Shown here piece after piece: positions 11,779-23,793 of a stretch of DNA of 64,000 nt. A program made the translations under genes and the position numbers. The stretch comes from Cyclospora cayetanensis (taxonomy: Eukaryota > Apicomplexa > Conoidasida > Eucoccidiorida > Eimeriidae), in NCBI RefSeq assembly GCF_002999335.1, contig NW_020312314.1, forward strand, positions 1-64,000, written 5' to 3'. The notes under the pieces were generated by a model that ran no database searches, was not told where the DNA came from, and saw only the letters and a list, made by a program, of their open reading frames with translations. Numbering within the stretch: the stretch's first letter is position 1; every line of letters begins with the position of its first letter.

Positions 11779-12996
11779 TTGCTACCGCAGTGCCTCTAGA
11801 GAAGGCGCATGGGTTGGCAGCTGCTGCTGGAGATGCGGGCACACGCGCAAGCGTTGTTATGGAGAATGCACAGGGTCTAGCCGCGGACGGCCGCTGTTGC
11901 GGGGTTTCTTTGGGGGAGCATCTCCTAAAGCCCAAAGGCTGCTGCAGATGCTTGTTGTAAAGGCCGTGTCACTGCGGCTAGGCAGTATCTGCTCTTCGAG
12001 AGTCGGCGGGATCCGAGGAGGCAACAGCGGCGGCAGCGCCGGCAGTCGGAGAGTCTCTGCTGGCCACCACAGGGGCTTTGCGAGGGTTGCGAGTGCTTCG
12101 TGATACGTTGTAGCCTGCGCAGTGGCTGCTGGCGAGCCGAGGGGTGATGCCGTCGAGTGCGGAGTCGCTGCCTGCTGCTGCTAACGCTCCCTGGGCTGCT
12201 GCTGCTGCAGCCGCTGCTGCAGCCGCTGCTGCGTTGGCGACGGTGCTGTCGGTTCGCGGAAGAGGAAGGCAATTGCCAGAGGTTTCATCGGCACGAGTGG
12301 CAGCGCCACCACAGGAGCGCTAGTGGAGGGAGGCCAGGGAGTTGAGAGGCTGGAGGGGGGAGGGCAATGTACCTTGGCGGCCCCGCCCGCGCCGGGTTTG
12401 TGCTTGTCAACAAGAGAAATATTGGTGAAAAGAGATGAATTCCACAGTTTTCAGTGCAGCCTGCCACCCACCTTTGTGTGCGGCCTTCTGCCTTGTGCGC
12501 GCTGCCGCCGCAGCCAGAGAGGGCCCTCTCTGGCTGCGGCGGCAGCGCGCACAAGGCAGAAGGCCGCACACAAAGGCGGTTGCGCCTTGTTGTGTTGCGA
12601 ATTGCGGCGTTTGCGCATGCGTATGCGTGTAGGCACAAGGCGCGAGATGGTCGCATATAGGCAGCTGTGGGCGTTGCATCGAGATCCGGCCGGGGACGGC
12701 GGCGGGGGGTGAAGAGCTCCCGATGCTCGCCACTGCGGAGAGTGCCTGGATGCCCTCAAGGCTTTTTCGGGTAGAGGCCTGGCGATAATGCCCAGAAGTT
12801 GTGGCTGCACTCTCTGAGTGTGGCAGCGAGGTTCCGGCTGCTTGGGGTGAGCAGCGCAAGCCACACCACCCCAGGCGGCAGCTGCTCCTGCGGTCGAAGT
12901 GTGACTGCAGAGGCCCCCCCTGAACCGGCGACTGCTTCGAAAGCAGCGCCAGCAGCAGCATACTACGCTCTGTGGCGATTCCACACAGTGCGGAAA
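11779..12996. promoter_or_regulatory. Divergent intergenic region (shared promoter)
   Basis: About 1.2 kb separates the start of the Mpv17-like gene (-) from the start of the helical-protein gene (+), so both promoters and 5' UTRs must lie here. Several long open frames exist on both strands, but their composition follows triplet repeats and a palindrome rather than a conserved protein. I see no TATA-like element, as expected for this phylum. Confidence 0.4.
12471..12576. repeat. Perfect 106-bp palindrome with no spacer
   Basis: Positions 12471-12523 are the exact reverse complement of 12524-12576, 53 bases per arm and no loop. The arms are GC-rich (centre gaggg/ccctc). Outside the arms the identity stops. 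It lies in the divergent spacer about 420 bases before the start codon of the helical-protein gene. It could extrude a cruciform or be an inverted duplication; an assembly foldback artefact is also possible. Confidence 0.95.
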
Positions 12997-15900
12997 ATGC
13001 GTGCAACATGGCCGCTGTCGCTTTCGCGGTTTCTGTTGAGAAGCGCAGCCCCTTGGACGCCGCAGCTAAGGAGCGGCGCTCACGCAGAAAAGGCTCAGCA
13101 GGTTCCCCCCTTGGGCTTCGCCTTCCTCCCGCGAACGCAGCAGCAGCAGCAGCACCTCAAGGCGGAGGCTTTGCGACTGCTGCGGCAGCATCTGCAGGGG
13201 AGGCTGCTGCCTCACCCCCCCTCGGCGCTCCAGGCTTTCTTCTCCCGGACCGCTGAACGGGAGGACGGATTGCGCTTTGCGATTGCAACTGCAGCCGAAC
13301 TGGCACCCGTGGCTGCTTCGCCAGTCAGCAGCGTCGAGGCTGTCAGCCCTTTCGCAGGCGTAGGGGCAGCGGCAGCGACGGCGGAGGCCATACGCTTGGC
13401 TTATAGAAAGAGCGACTGGTGCGCACTCACCGCTGTCACAGAGAAGCTCCTTCGCGAGGCGCAGCAGCAGCAACACGAGGGGCAGCCGCATCTTGTGGAG
13501 GACAAAGCGAGACTGCTAACCCCCGCACTGCTGCTGCTTTCTCTGCTACAACCACCGCAACGAGATGGCCGTGTTCAACGTCTGCTGGCGGCAGTCAAGG
13601 AGATCGTGCAGCAACAACCCCATACACGACACCCTCTACCATTATCGCCTGGAGAAGCCGCGACGCTCCTTGCGGCGCTTGGCAACTTACGTGCGCTCTT
13701 CTTGTTGCTTCCCCCTGGCCTCTTGCTGCAGTCTTCGTGACCTCGCCTCTCGCTCTTCTTGAGGGTGTTGCTACTAATACGGATGATGCTAGAGGCTATC
13801 CTTGCTGCGGCGTAGCTTGCACATATACACACACACACACACTGAGAGACACAGACATGCACCGACACACAGATACAGACACACAGATACAGACACACAG
13901 ACACAGACACACAGATACAGATACATACGTACATACATATGCATACATCCATATACACACTGTGAGTCTGACTGGCTGGAGTCGCTCCCATCTATGATTC
14001 TAGCAGAGATTGGTTCGGTGGCGAAGTGTCGTATGGTATCCCTTATCGCCCGCCATATCACACACAGACAAACAGATACGCAGATACAGACTTGCATGAA
14101 TGCTCACACACTCAAAGGCATACACGCGCTTTGAGTGCCAGTGGTGTGCAAGATATTTTCCGAATATTTGTGTGTACACCGCATTCTAAACGACCGCTGA
14201 TCGCCGCTGCGCTTCTTCTCCGTGCTTTCAAAGACTCTCAAAAAAAACTCACCTCCTGGGAATAAATGACTCATCCTAATTTTCCCCCCTCGCCCCCCCT
14301 CCCCGCTGCTATAGATCGGATGTCTGTTTGCGTCATCTGTTCTTGTATACCCCACACCCGAATCTTCCAGTGCAGCTGCCGCCGTTTTGCCCCGCACTTT
14401 CCACACGCGTGCTCCCCATCCACAATGTGACCTTTGTTCTTTTCATTCCGTCACGCACGCATCCAGTTTCTGGACCTTAATGCGTCTCCCCACCTGCGCC
14501 TGGGTGCTGTCATGTGGGCTGCAGGCATACCGGCTGTCTCCGCTGGCCTCTTCCCGTTTCTCGCGGATAGCCCCTTTGATGGCGAGGCCTCTGCAGCACT
14601 GGCGTGCATCCTTGTGGCTACAGCAAGGTTCGCCTGCTTCTGTAAAACATTGTGCCTCTCTCGCACGATGAGCGAGCGCCTCTTCTGCCGCTTGCCTACT
14701 TTGGCGTACCCTCGCTTCCGTTGCTTCCTTTCTCCACGTCCTCATAGCTCCTGGCTGAGACGATAGCCGCATCTGCGCCTCCTCACCATCGCTGCTGCTC
14801 CTCTGCTGCATGTGCACGCGCTGTTACAGCCAGCAGGGAGAGAAACGGCAAATCTAAGAGCGGCGCTGGCGCCTTGAAAGTGAAGGCCTTCTCGCCCTTC
14901 TGCGCTGATTGTGCTGTGGTGACGGTGCAGAGAGCAACGGCTGCTTCAAGATGGTGGAAAAGCACCTGCAGAGACATCCCAAACTTGGGTGGATGCAGCT
15001 TTTCCCCTGCTGCGTCGCCTGCTCAAAGGGCGTGGCCTCTCCCCAGAAGTAATCGCAGCGCATTTTATTCCTGCTCCTCCCTTTGCTGGTGTAATCCCCT
15101 ATAAACGGAAAGCTTGAGCACGGCCTCTGTTGCGTTGTGCAAGCGCTTCTTCTACCGCCAACCCTTCTTACGTCGGGCATCCCACCACCTGCCCTGTTGC
15201 GATATACGCGTTTCTGCCCCCCTCTCTCTTGCTGCATCACTACCCCAACACAAGCCTTGCAGCCACTGATGACGAACAAAATGAAACGGGCTCCAACACG
15301 CTGCCTTTTATAATTTAGTGTCTCATGCATTTTTGATGTGCCTTCTGCATGGCCCCCCGTCAACATAGCACCCAGCGCGCTCGCTGTGCTCTGCTTGCTG
15401 CCTTGTGTACTTGTGCGCCTGCCCATCTGCCTACATGGCGTGTATCTTCGCTTCTGTGCCGATACAACTAGGCAGAAGCTTTGATACGCCGCAGTATCGC
15501 TAGCTGCATCTGCGAATTGCTGTCTCCTTGTGGGTTGGCTCGCTTGCACGCCAAATTCGGCGGCCACACCTCCGTTCCGAGGGTCGGAAGTCTTGTCCTA
15601 CCGCTCGACTGCTGCGTCCTTGGTGGTGTCTGTACTGCAGCAAGCGTGCTCCGTGTTACAGGCGGCGGCATACCATGCGTTTTTCCCCCAGCGCCTCGCG
15701 CTGCTGCTGCCACATACCTTCCCGGCAGCGCCCTGGTCACTTGCAAGCAAAGCAACAACAATTCCGCCAGGAATAGCAGCAGGGGCCAGCAGAGGGCCAT
15801 GTTCTCCTGCTCCCCTCTACATCGAGGCGCTGTCTGCATGCGCGGAGGCTTCGGATACGCCGGAAGCCTTGGGACTGGCCGCTACTGTTACAGAGGCCAT

Positions 15901-18900
15901 CAACCGCATCACTGTAGCACTTCAGAGCAGCAGGAACGGCGAGGAGGTGCTCTCAGTAGAAGCCATCCTTCGGCTGACCGAGGCTTTGGTGCTGCGTGAC
16001 TTCTCCTTTACCTCTCAATTGACGACCCTCGCAGCCCACCCGCAAAGCGCGCATGAAGAACAAGTTCAGCAGACGCAGCAGCTCTGGCAGGCGTACAAGA
16101 AGGACTTGGACGAACTCCTGGAATTGTTGCTGGACTCCTTCCTGCGGCAGCGGCAGCAGTGGGGGCCCTATACAGTGCAGGAGCTGCTGCTCTTCTTGCT
16201 AGGAATTCTGCGTCTCTTTGGGCTAGGCAACCTAGAGCGACTATCCCTTACTGCCATGCTGAGCAGCAGCACACACCAGCAGCCGCAATGGCAGCACTTA
16301 TCGGAGTGCGAAACGGTGGAATTACTTACTGGAAAGGCGCACTCAAGGCTTAGTGAGTAGCCAGGAGAGCCGCTGGGACTGCTCAGTTGCGCCTGCCGCT
16401 GCTGGTACAACTGCGCTGCCGTGCGGTCTTTATGGTTTGCGGTGTCTTCAGGGGAGTTGTGGCTGAACCTTGCGAAAGCCAGCAGCATTAACAGCACAAC
16501 GGATGCCGCGCTCTTACTGCGCGCTCTCTCCCTGCTGTGCAGCAGCGGCACGACCTTAAACCTGGCATCCTGTGATGTTACTCCCTGTGGTGCACTCGCA
16601 GCGGCTGCAGCAGCTGCCGCTCCGCCAACCTCTTTTGGGGAGGATCTCGAGCGATGGGGGCAGCAGCTGCTGCTTCAATGGCAGCTTGTGGAGGCGGCAG
16701 ACTTTGTACCGCGTCCTGCAGCTGCGTTGCAGCAGCAGCAGCTCGCCGAGGTGGATGTACACCTGAAGCAGCAAAAGCAGCGTGCAGCACAGCTTCAGGC
16801 AAAGACAGCAGCTCAGATTCTCCAGCCGAGTACAGGCTCTACGAATCTGGTTCCTGGCACGGACGCAGCACCTGCCGTACCAAACCCATCCGCAGTGAAA
16901 TCAACATCCAGGACTGCAACACCTCTGGTGCAGCCTGCGGCAGAAGCAGGCCCTAGCGTCCCTCTGCTGCTCAAAGCTGCAACAGAATCGATCTTTCACT
17001 CCTCAGCAACCGTCTCTCCGCCCGCTGCCCTGCTGCTGCTGAGGAGTTTTGTCGCACTGAATAGGTAATTTTTCGGATGCTGCTCGACTGCCCTAACTTC
17101 CAGGCTTGGTCTCGCAGAGCCGCGCAGTCACAAGAAACGCAGCACAATGGGGGCGTCGCGGGCAGCAACATGGGCTGGGGGTTCTGCTTCGTGACAAACT
17201 GCTACCTGCATGTGTGTGCAAGCCCTGTGCTTCTTATCAGCCTACAGCAGCACCAGCATAGCTCTCTTTCCACGCAGCAGCAGGTGCAGCAGCAGCAGCT
17301 GCATGCGGAGGTGTGGGAACTTCTGCTCGGATGCAGCTGTGGAGACTTCCTGGCTCCCTCGGAGGCAGGAGCAGCAGGCTTAGCGGCAATGGCATTTCGC
17401 TCTGCTGCCCTCCTCCAACTGTATAGAAGCTTACAGAGGCAGTACCTCGCTCTGATGCAACATCGGCAGAAGCAGCTGAGCCGGGAGCAACCGCGTCAGT
17501 TAGAGCGCGACCAGCAGCCCGAACGAGACTCACAGCAGCACGGCAGCCAGCGGCAACACGAAGAGACGCAGTCTCGATTGCGGCAGCTGCGCCAGTCTTT
17601 GCGCTTCGTTCAACAGCAGCAACTGCGCCTCTTGGATATGCTGTGTCGACATGACCGCCAACATACGCATGCACGGGAAACCGCTGCAGGACTTATTCCG
17701 CTAGCCGCTGTGAGTTCCTGGATCGGCCGCAACCCATACAGCCTGTCGCAGCTTCCAGAAACGCGTATGACTCTACACCCTGCGTGAATGCGTGCCTATC
17801 TGCGGACCTGTGTCTGCGGCATTCGCTCTGTATCGGTCTCACCCGTTTTCGTCCTGCTGGGGGTGTAGTTTCTGTGAACTGGGATTTTGTTCCTTTATGG
17901 GCGTGCCGCCGCGCTCACAGCTACCTGGGGACTCTTGCTCTGCTCTCTTTGCTGCCGCCAGGCGTCTCTCCTGCGTCCAGCGCACCTCAAGCTGGTCACG
18001 CCATCCCTTCTAGAAGACCTGCATGCCTACCTTCAGCAGCCTGAGCGGCAGCAGGATGCAGCCGCAGCAGTTGTCTCGTTATTGACGCTGAAATGCCTCC
18101 TCCCACCTGGCGCGTTCCCGGAGGAACTACTGCTCCAGCTGTTGCAAGTTGCAAAGGCCACTGTAGAGGCACTGCAGCCGCGTGCACTCGCCGTGTGCTT
18201 GTACAGCTTGCAGCCGCAGGAGCGACACAGCCAACAAGTATCCCTCTTGCAACAAGACCTGAGAGGGTGTTTACTGCATCGTGCGACCTTGCTGCTGCCA
18301 TTTTTTCCTCCAGAAGAGCTCCTTCTGCTTGTCGCTGCGCTTGTTGGTATCTCCCAGAACCCGCTCTTGCAGCGAGCGTTCGGGTGTATGTACACGGCGA
18401 TTCCGTTTTATACGCCGCAGCAGCTGGCCACAGTGAGCACCCTAGGTTGCAGCTCTGTATACCATACTCCCTGGGCCTTTGTGTTGCTGCTGTCTCTGCT
18501 GCTGCCAAAACTGATACGGCGAAGGTTGCTCGTGCACCTGTTTACTTTGCCGCTGATGCCGGTGCTATGCTGCTCTGCAACTGTGCCGTCTCAGGCCTTT
18601 GTACTGTATGCCGAAAGTGGCATGAGTGACGCGCCTTTGCGCCTTCGACTCCTGCTGCAGCTCCTCGTTTGCGTGGATCTGCTCCCCCTGAGGGTAAGCC
18701 TTTAGAGGTGCTGGGCTCGAGGCGAGGCCACACGGCTGCAACTTGTCTACGGCGAGGTGTGAGTTAGAGTTGTGCTAGGCAGTGGGCCAGTACCGGGTGT
18801 GCTCTAGGGGCAAAGCTGATGGACTGTGATGTCAATGGCGCGTGGCTTGCGGTTTCGGCTATGACGGGTCTAGGCTTTTTGTGGGTTTTCTGTGTGTGAG

Positions 18901-20749
18901 TGCGTGTGTATATCTTGTGTGTGTTCATTTCTTCGTGTAGCCGCTGTGCGGACTCGCAAAAGCCCTTGCAGCCAACCCCGATATTTGTCTTGGGGCCCCC
19001 TTGGCTTTGCCACCTGACGGCGAAGTGGCGGGTGAACAGGAGCTCGCAGATAGGGGGGGAAAAGCAGCGGCTTCGTCCCTCAAAGCGTCCGAAGACACGG
19101 CGGCAGCTCCACACGAGGCAGCGGAGAACTGCGATTGGCTGCTGCAAAAGCAGTGGGCCGAACGGCTCGTGGCCTCTCTTTTTGCTCGATCTGTCAATCT
19201 ACTTACTGTCTCAGAGTGGGAAGAGGGCCCTGCAGCAGCAGCAGCAGCCACGTCTGCTGCAGAGCTCCTCTGCTGCGCCTCCTCATTGCCAGTTACCATC
19301 GCGCATCAGCAGCGCCTGAGCCAAGTTCTTTTGGAGCATGTCAAGGAGCGGCAAGTTCGGCAGTCACGACAGCAAAAACGGCAAAACGTGGTATCACGAA
19401 CTGCACAGAAAATGCAGTGCCCGCGTCGCGTCCGTCTGCTACAGCTGCTGGAGCCGCCGGCGCTGCTGCAGCTTCTCGTGCTTCAGCTGGAGCGGCAGCA
19501 GCACAGCCACTGCATGCAGCAATTGGACTTGGCCCTAATCAGAGCTGCATGCAAGGCACTGAGACCCCATCTTCAGGAGCTGGGAAGTATGTTTATTTTT
19601 ACTTCCACCCGGGTGTCTTATTCCCTCTGGTTGGCGCGGCATCTTCGTTTTTTCTCTGCCTCCTCTAGCTTCACTGCTTGGTTGCGCATGTTGTCTGCCC
19701 GGCTGCCTGCAGCGTCTGCTGCACGCTGCCACACCGCTGCTTGGCGCTATAGGTAGTGCATCGATACTTCGCTGCTGCCTTCGATGTTTCTGACGCTGTT
19801 GCTCGTCATCGGCGCATTTCAGTGGCTCTCTAATGCCGGTGCCCTTCCTTACCCCCACAGGCAAAGATCTGCTAGAACTGGTTGCTGCGCTGCACAAGGC
19901 CCAGCTGTCAGGCCCCCCGAAGGAGAAGAGTGCAACAGGCAAGAATTTAAACCCTTAGGCTGCTCTGGGGGCGCCTGCAGCTTCTCCAGAAACAGCAAGT
20001 GACAAAACTTCAATTTTGATGTTTTAGGCAGCTGTTCACCTTGAGGTTGATTCTGTCAGTGCTCTGCTTTTTCCTCTACTGACTGTTGCTTCTGTAGATG
20101 TGCCAGCGCGTGCTGCTACTACTGCTTTTGGTTCCTCTCGTGCAGAATACAGCGGCTCCAAAAGCAAATTCATACCCAGCCGGTTTTTCTGGAAGATTGG
20201 GAGTCTTTTGAAGAAGGATATCGGGTCCTACAGTATTCCAATGCATGTGTTGGCTCAGCATGCCCTTGCCCTCGTAGGTCTTCGGCTATCTGTTTCCAGT
20301 TGCATGTCCTCCCCATGGGTGTACGACTCTGCTGCACTATTTTTCTTTTCTTCGTCGCTCGGCTGGCTGTCCTTGTTGGAGCCTCCCCTCGGCATGGCAG
20401 ACTCTTTGCGCTCTTTTTAAGGTCCGCATGGTGGCGTTGGCTGCCTCTCGAGATGAGCGCTTCGAAATTCGCTTTTAAGCGTACTGCCTTTCCTTTCCTG
20501 GCGCAGCACTATCTGGGGGTTTGGTCTCGCCTGAGCTCGAAGGCCCAAGCGGCCATTTTAGGCCGCCTAGAGGAGCACGACCGAATGAGACTCCCCTTGC
20601 CCTCAGCAACGGAGAGGAAGGTACTACTTCGGGAGCCCCTGAAGCAACGGCTGGTGTGCCTAGTGGCTGAATTGCTGCAGCTGGCTGCAGAGACTCACCT
20701 GGAACTATGCAACTACATCTGCGGGCGTGTTTCTTTGGCTGCATTGTAG
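12997..20749 (+). CDS. Large alpha-helical protein, probably mitochondrial
   Basis: Multi-exon gene of unknown family. The start ATG at 12997 opens a textbook mitochondrial presequence, [19 protein letters not shown]. Well-supported exons are 12997 to about 13690, one ending 16352, then 16452-17064, 17241-17709, 17962-18693, 18941-19586, 19861-19938, 20098-20273 and 20507-20749. From 16352 to the 20273 exon every junction keeps phase; exons between 13.7 and 15.9 kb (one near 14467-14680) are not resolved. The product is Leu/Ala/Gln-rich with many amphipathic helices and few beta-prone stretches. Segments such as [13 protein letters not shown] and [13 protein letters not shown] recall the paired-helix repeats of FASTK/RAP-type and octotricopeptide-like organelle RNA-binding proteins. 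I see no clear RAP domain, and the resemblance is my inference. One intron (19939-20097) begins GC. An additional 3' exon after 20750 is possible because a good acceptor precedes it. Confidence 0.55.
13815..13945. repeat. ACAC/ACAGAC microsatellite
   Basis: Runs of CA and of ACACAG/ATACAG units, inside an intron of the helical-protein gene. They create Cys/Val-rich false open frames on the other strand. Confidence 0.8.
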
Positions 20750-23700
20750 GTCGCACCGGAGCCACAACTGCGCGTAAAGAACCTCGCCCTGCTCAAGCCG
20801 ATGGAAAAGACACCTGGGGCCCCTTTGTTGCTTCTGGTGCTGCGGACACTGTTAGGGTGTTATTATTACTGTAATGGTGTTGTTAATAGTGAACTTGAGG
20901 TTGCTCTGGCAGGTGGGCCCCCTCTTGCTGTTTTCCGGGATGCACAGCATGGAGGAGTTTGTAACTTTCGCACTGTGTGCGCTTTGATGCGGAAACTCTC
21001 AGGTGCCTGCTGAAGAAGAGACACTGAAAGCTTCCGCCACATCGCGCCCCACAAAAACAGCTATAGAACTTTTTAAGGAGGTAGTCAGTCGGTCGTAACG
21101 CGGCGGAAGCATCAGCTGCACCAGACTTGTCCACATGAATGCAAGTCGCATTCGCAGCAGCGAACTCGCCCGTTTATGACTTGCCGCACGGGCACAGTAT
21201 TGGGGGCATGTGCATTCAGTTCCAATAGCAACATACTTTCGCGGCCGGTGCTCAAGAGTTTCCCTGGTGTAACTGCTCGAGGGGCCCCTGGCCGTTTGGC
21301 GTTGGGCAAAGGAACAACAGCTTCTGCATGCCACATGCCTTAGAGGCAGCGTGCGGTGTGGTCGAGCGGGAAGCAAGTCACAAGCGCTTCCATCGTATCA
21401 GGCTCTAGATGCACCACAAGGAACCGGTGCCATCGTTGGGCTGACTGTGTAGTGAAAGGTACCCTATCTGCTACTTGGTTGCTATAGCAGGTGGCCCTGG
21501 CTTTTGCCTTCTGTTTGAGTAAGCTGCGAATCTACAAGGTCTTTAATTGCCTGCCTCTGGCAGTTGTACAGTTCCCTTGTTTCAGTGGTAAACGCATTGA
21601 ACCACGAAGGGGTTGCATCCACCAAAGCATTTCTAAAGTCAGAAGGAGCGAATTATAGACAGGCATCAGCCTCTAGGTATACTTGAGTGGGTGTGGTAAG
21701 CCTCTTGTTTTTCCTCTAAGTAGATCCTCCTAGCTCCAAAACCACATAGCGAAGCGCAGATACTAGCTAGGAAGTGCCTATTGTGAAGGGGGTCCGTCCC
21801 GACTTACCTTGCCTTCCCACTTTACCAAGTTTCGGCATGCGGGCGGACACCTCGCTGAGAAGCGCGTTGCCGCACCCTCCACTAGTCGCCTTCCTATTTT
21901 GCAATGCATCTCACGCACGTTGAGTCCATCCTCACAATAGGAAACTATCCCTATGCTTCAACAGATAGATAGCACAAGCAGCCTAACTCTCCGGGCAATT
22001 CTCAGCTAGATCTATATCCTACAGCACGAACTCTTGGTTACGTGTTTCCATGCAGGTTTGCGTGCCGAACCAGACATATTTCAGGGCCAGACACCTCATC
22101 ACTCTCTATAGGCAGCATAGATTTTGTCGCGCGCGCCTGGCGTGATAAAGAAGTTAGCTCTGACAACTCTCTTTGGTGAGCTTAGCTACACCTCAATATT
22201 TTAAAATACACTAGGTACATTTAACCTAGATATTTAAAATGAGCTAATTGGTTTGTCTGTCGTATAATTTATTTGATGTAGATCTTGACAGCTTGATACA
22301 TGTAGTCGCAATGCTGTGGCATGTGCGCTGGCTGCGATTGCAAGTTAGTGTTGATGGACAGAGCATTTAGGGAATGCAGCCAGGAGCACATTGGCTGTTT
22401 GTTTCCCCTCATGGCGAAAGCTCTGAGAAGTGTGGGTAGGCTGGGGGACCCATCTTTATGAGATACACGCTTCGCGCTCTTCCATCTGTTGGAGAACAAG
22501 CTGTGTCGGCACTGACTCTGATAGGCTTCTTGCACGCGCACCCAGTTGCTCACAACATCAAATAAATAGGCACGGAGCGTTCATGCCGCTAGTATGGATC
22601 TAACACCACTCTGCAGGCAACTCGCAGATATACTTACAGCTAAACCAACTGGCCACCTCTGAATTACCTTCGAATTTAACAAGCAGGGTAATGGGTATCT
22701 AGGAGTTAGCCTGCCTCATAAGAATGTACGTAGGCCAACTAGGCTGGACGCAAGCTGCTGTTTCAGGATAAGGAGAAGGCAAACGCTTGAAATAATTTTC
22801 AAGCGACGCACAATTCATTATAACGTATATACAGAGTCTGGAGACGAATTTGCCTCTCTTTAGCAGAGTGTAGCTAAGCGCGGAGGCTACTTCGCATATG
22901 CGGTGGAGACTAAAAGGAATTTGACCTAAAAGATAAATAATTATCGCCAAGCCCTTGGTGGGAGGGTACTCTCATAGTGTGCAGGGGGACTGGAATTAGA
23001 GTATGACAGACGGAAGCCAGTAACTTTGTAGAGGCTCGATATCGCTGGATGAAAGAAAGAAGCAGTACCTATTTCCATGGCTGCCCCTCCCGTTCAGACA
23101 CCATGTCTGATACAGCAATGTACTCTGGACGTCTGTCTTCGTGGTTGGTCTGTGGTCTCTGCTCTGTCCACTTTGCTTTTATGGCTCCTCAAGGGTCACC
23201 TCGTTGGACTGCCGCCTACGCTGATCCGAATAGGGTATTTGCTGCGTTTGACCTAAAGCAGTACTCCTGTCTACCCATTTGAACCCCAATTCTTTAAGTC
23301 AAAAGACAACAGCGGTGAAACGTCACCGGTTCCATCATCACTATGTTAAGCTGCGCATGAGCATGATGCTCATGATACCCTCACATAGGGCCCCCAGCTT
23401 GTGTCTGCCGCTTCTTGTACTTTTGTTTCACACCAACCAGGAAATTCGTTCTCTGTATTCTTGTTCTTTATTTTTTTTACGCTGAGCCCCTTTGTAAACG
23501 CGGCGCTAATAGACACATGACCTCGCACGACACCGCGTAAGTCCCTGAAGGACGCCTCCCCTGTTGCCTCTCGGCCTCGCCACTCTGAGTGTTACCGTCT
23601 TGAACTTCGTTTTCAGGCAGCGCCATCCTATAAAACTACTCATCCCGTACCGCTGCGGTGCATCAACGCCTCAGGGATCCCCGCCTCTGAGGTCTTCCCA

Positions 23701-23793
23701 GGGCAGTTGAATGTGCTGCTGAGACGGGCAGCAGCAGCCGATGCTGTTGCCTCTCGCCCTCGCCTTTCGTACCGTCCTATTTGATCGGGAGCA
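20750..23793. other. Three-kilobase stretch without recognisable genes
   Basis: From about 20750 to 21010 an open frame may represent a last exon of the helical-protein gene (it follows a good tttggctgcattgtag acceptor). From about 21.1 to 23.6 kb the DNA is AT-richer, lacks triplet repeats and shows no coding frame. A short AT-rich inverted motif (ttttaaaat...atttaaaat) lies at about 22198-22240. The last few hundred bases should hold the PIG-H promoter. Confidence 0.4.

Noticed and set aside
12407..13009. Overlapping frames on both strands with nearly identical peptides around 12.5 kb
   Set aside because: The identity is produced by the 106-bp palindrome, not by duplicated genes.
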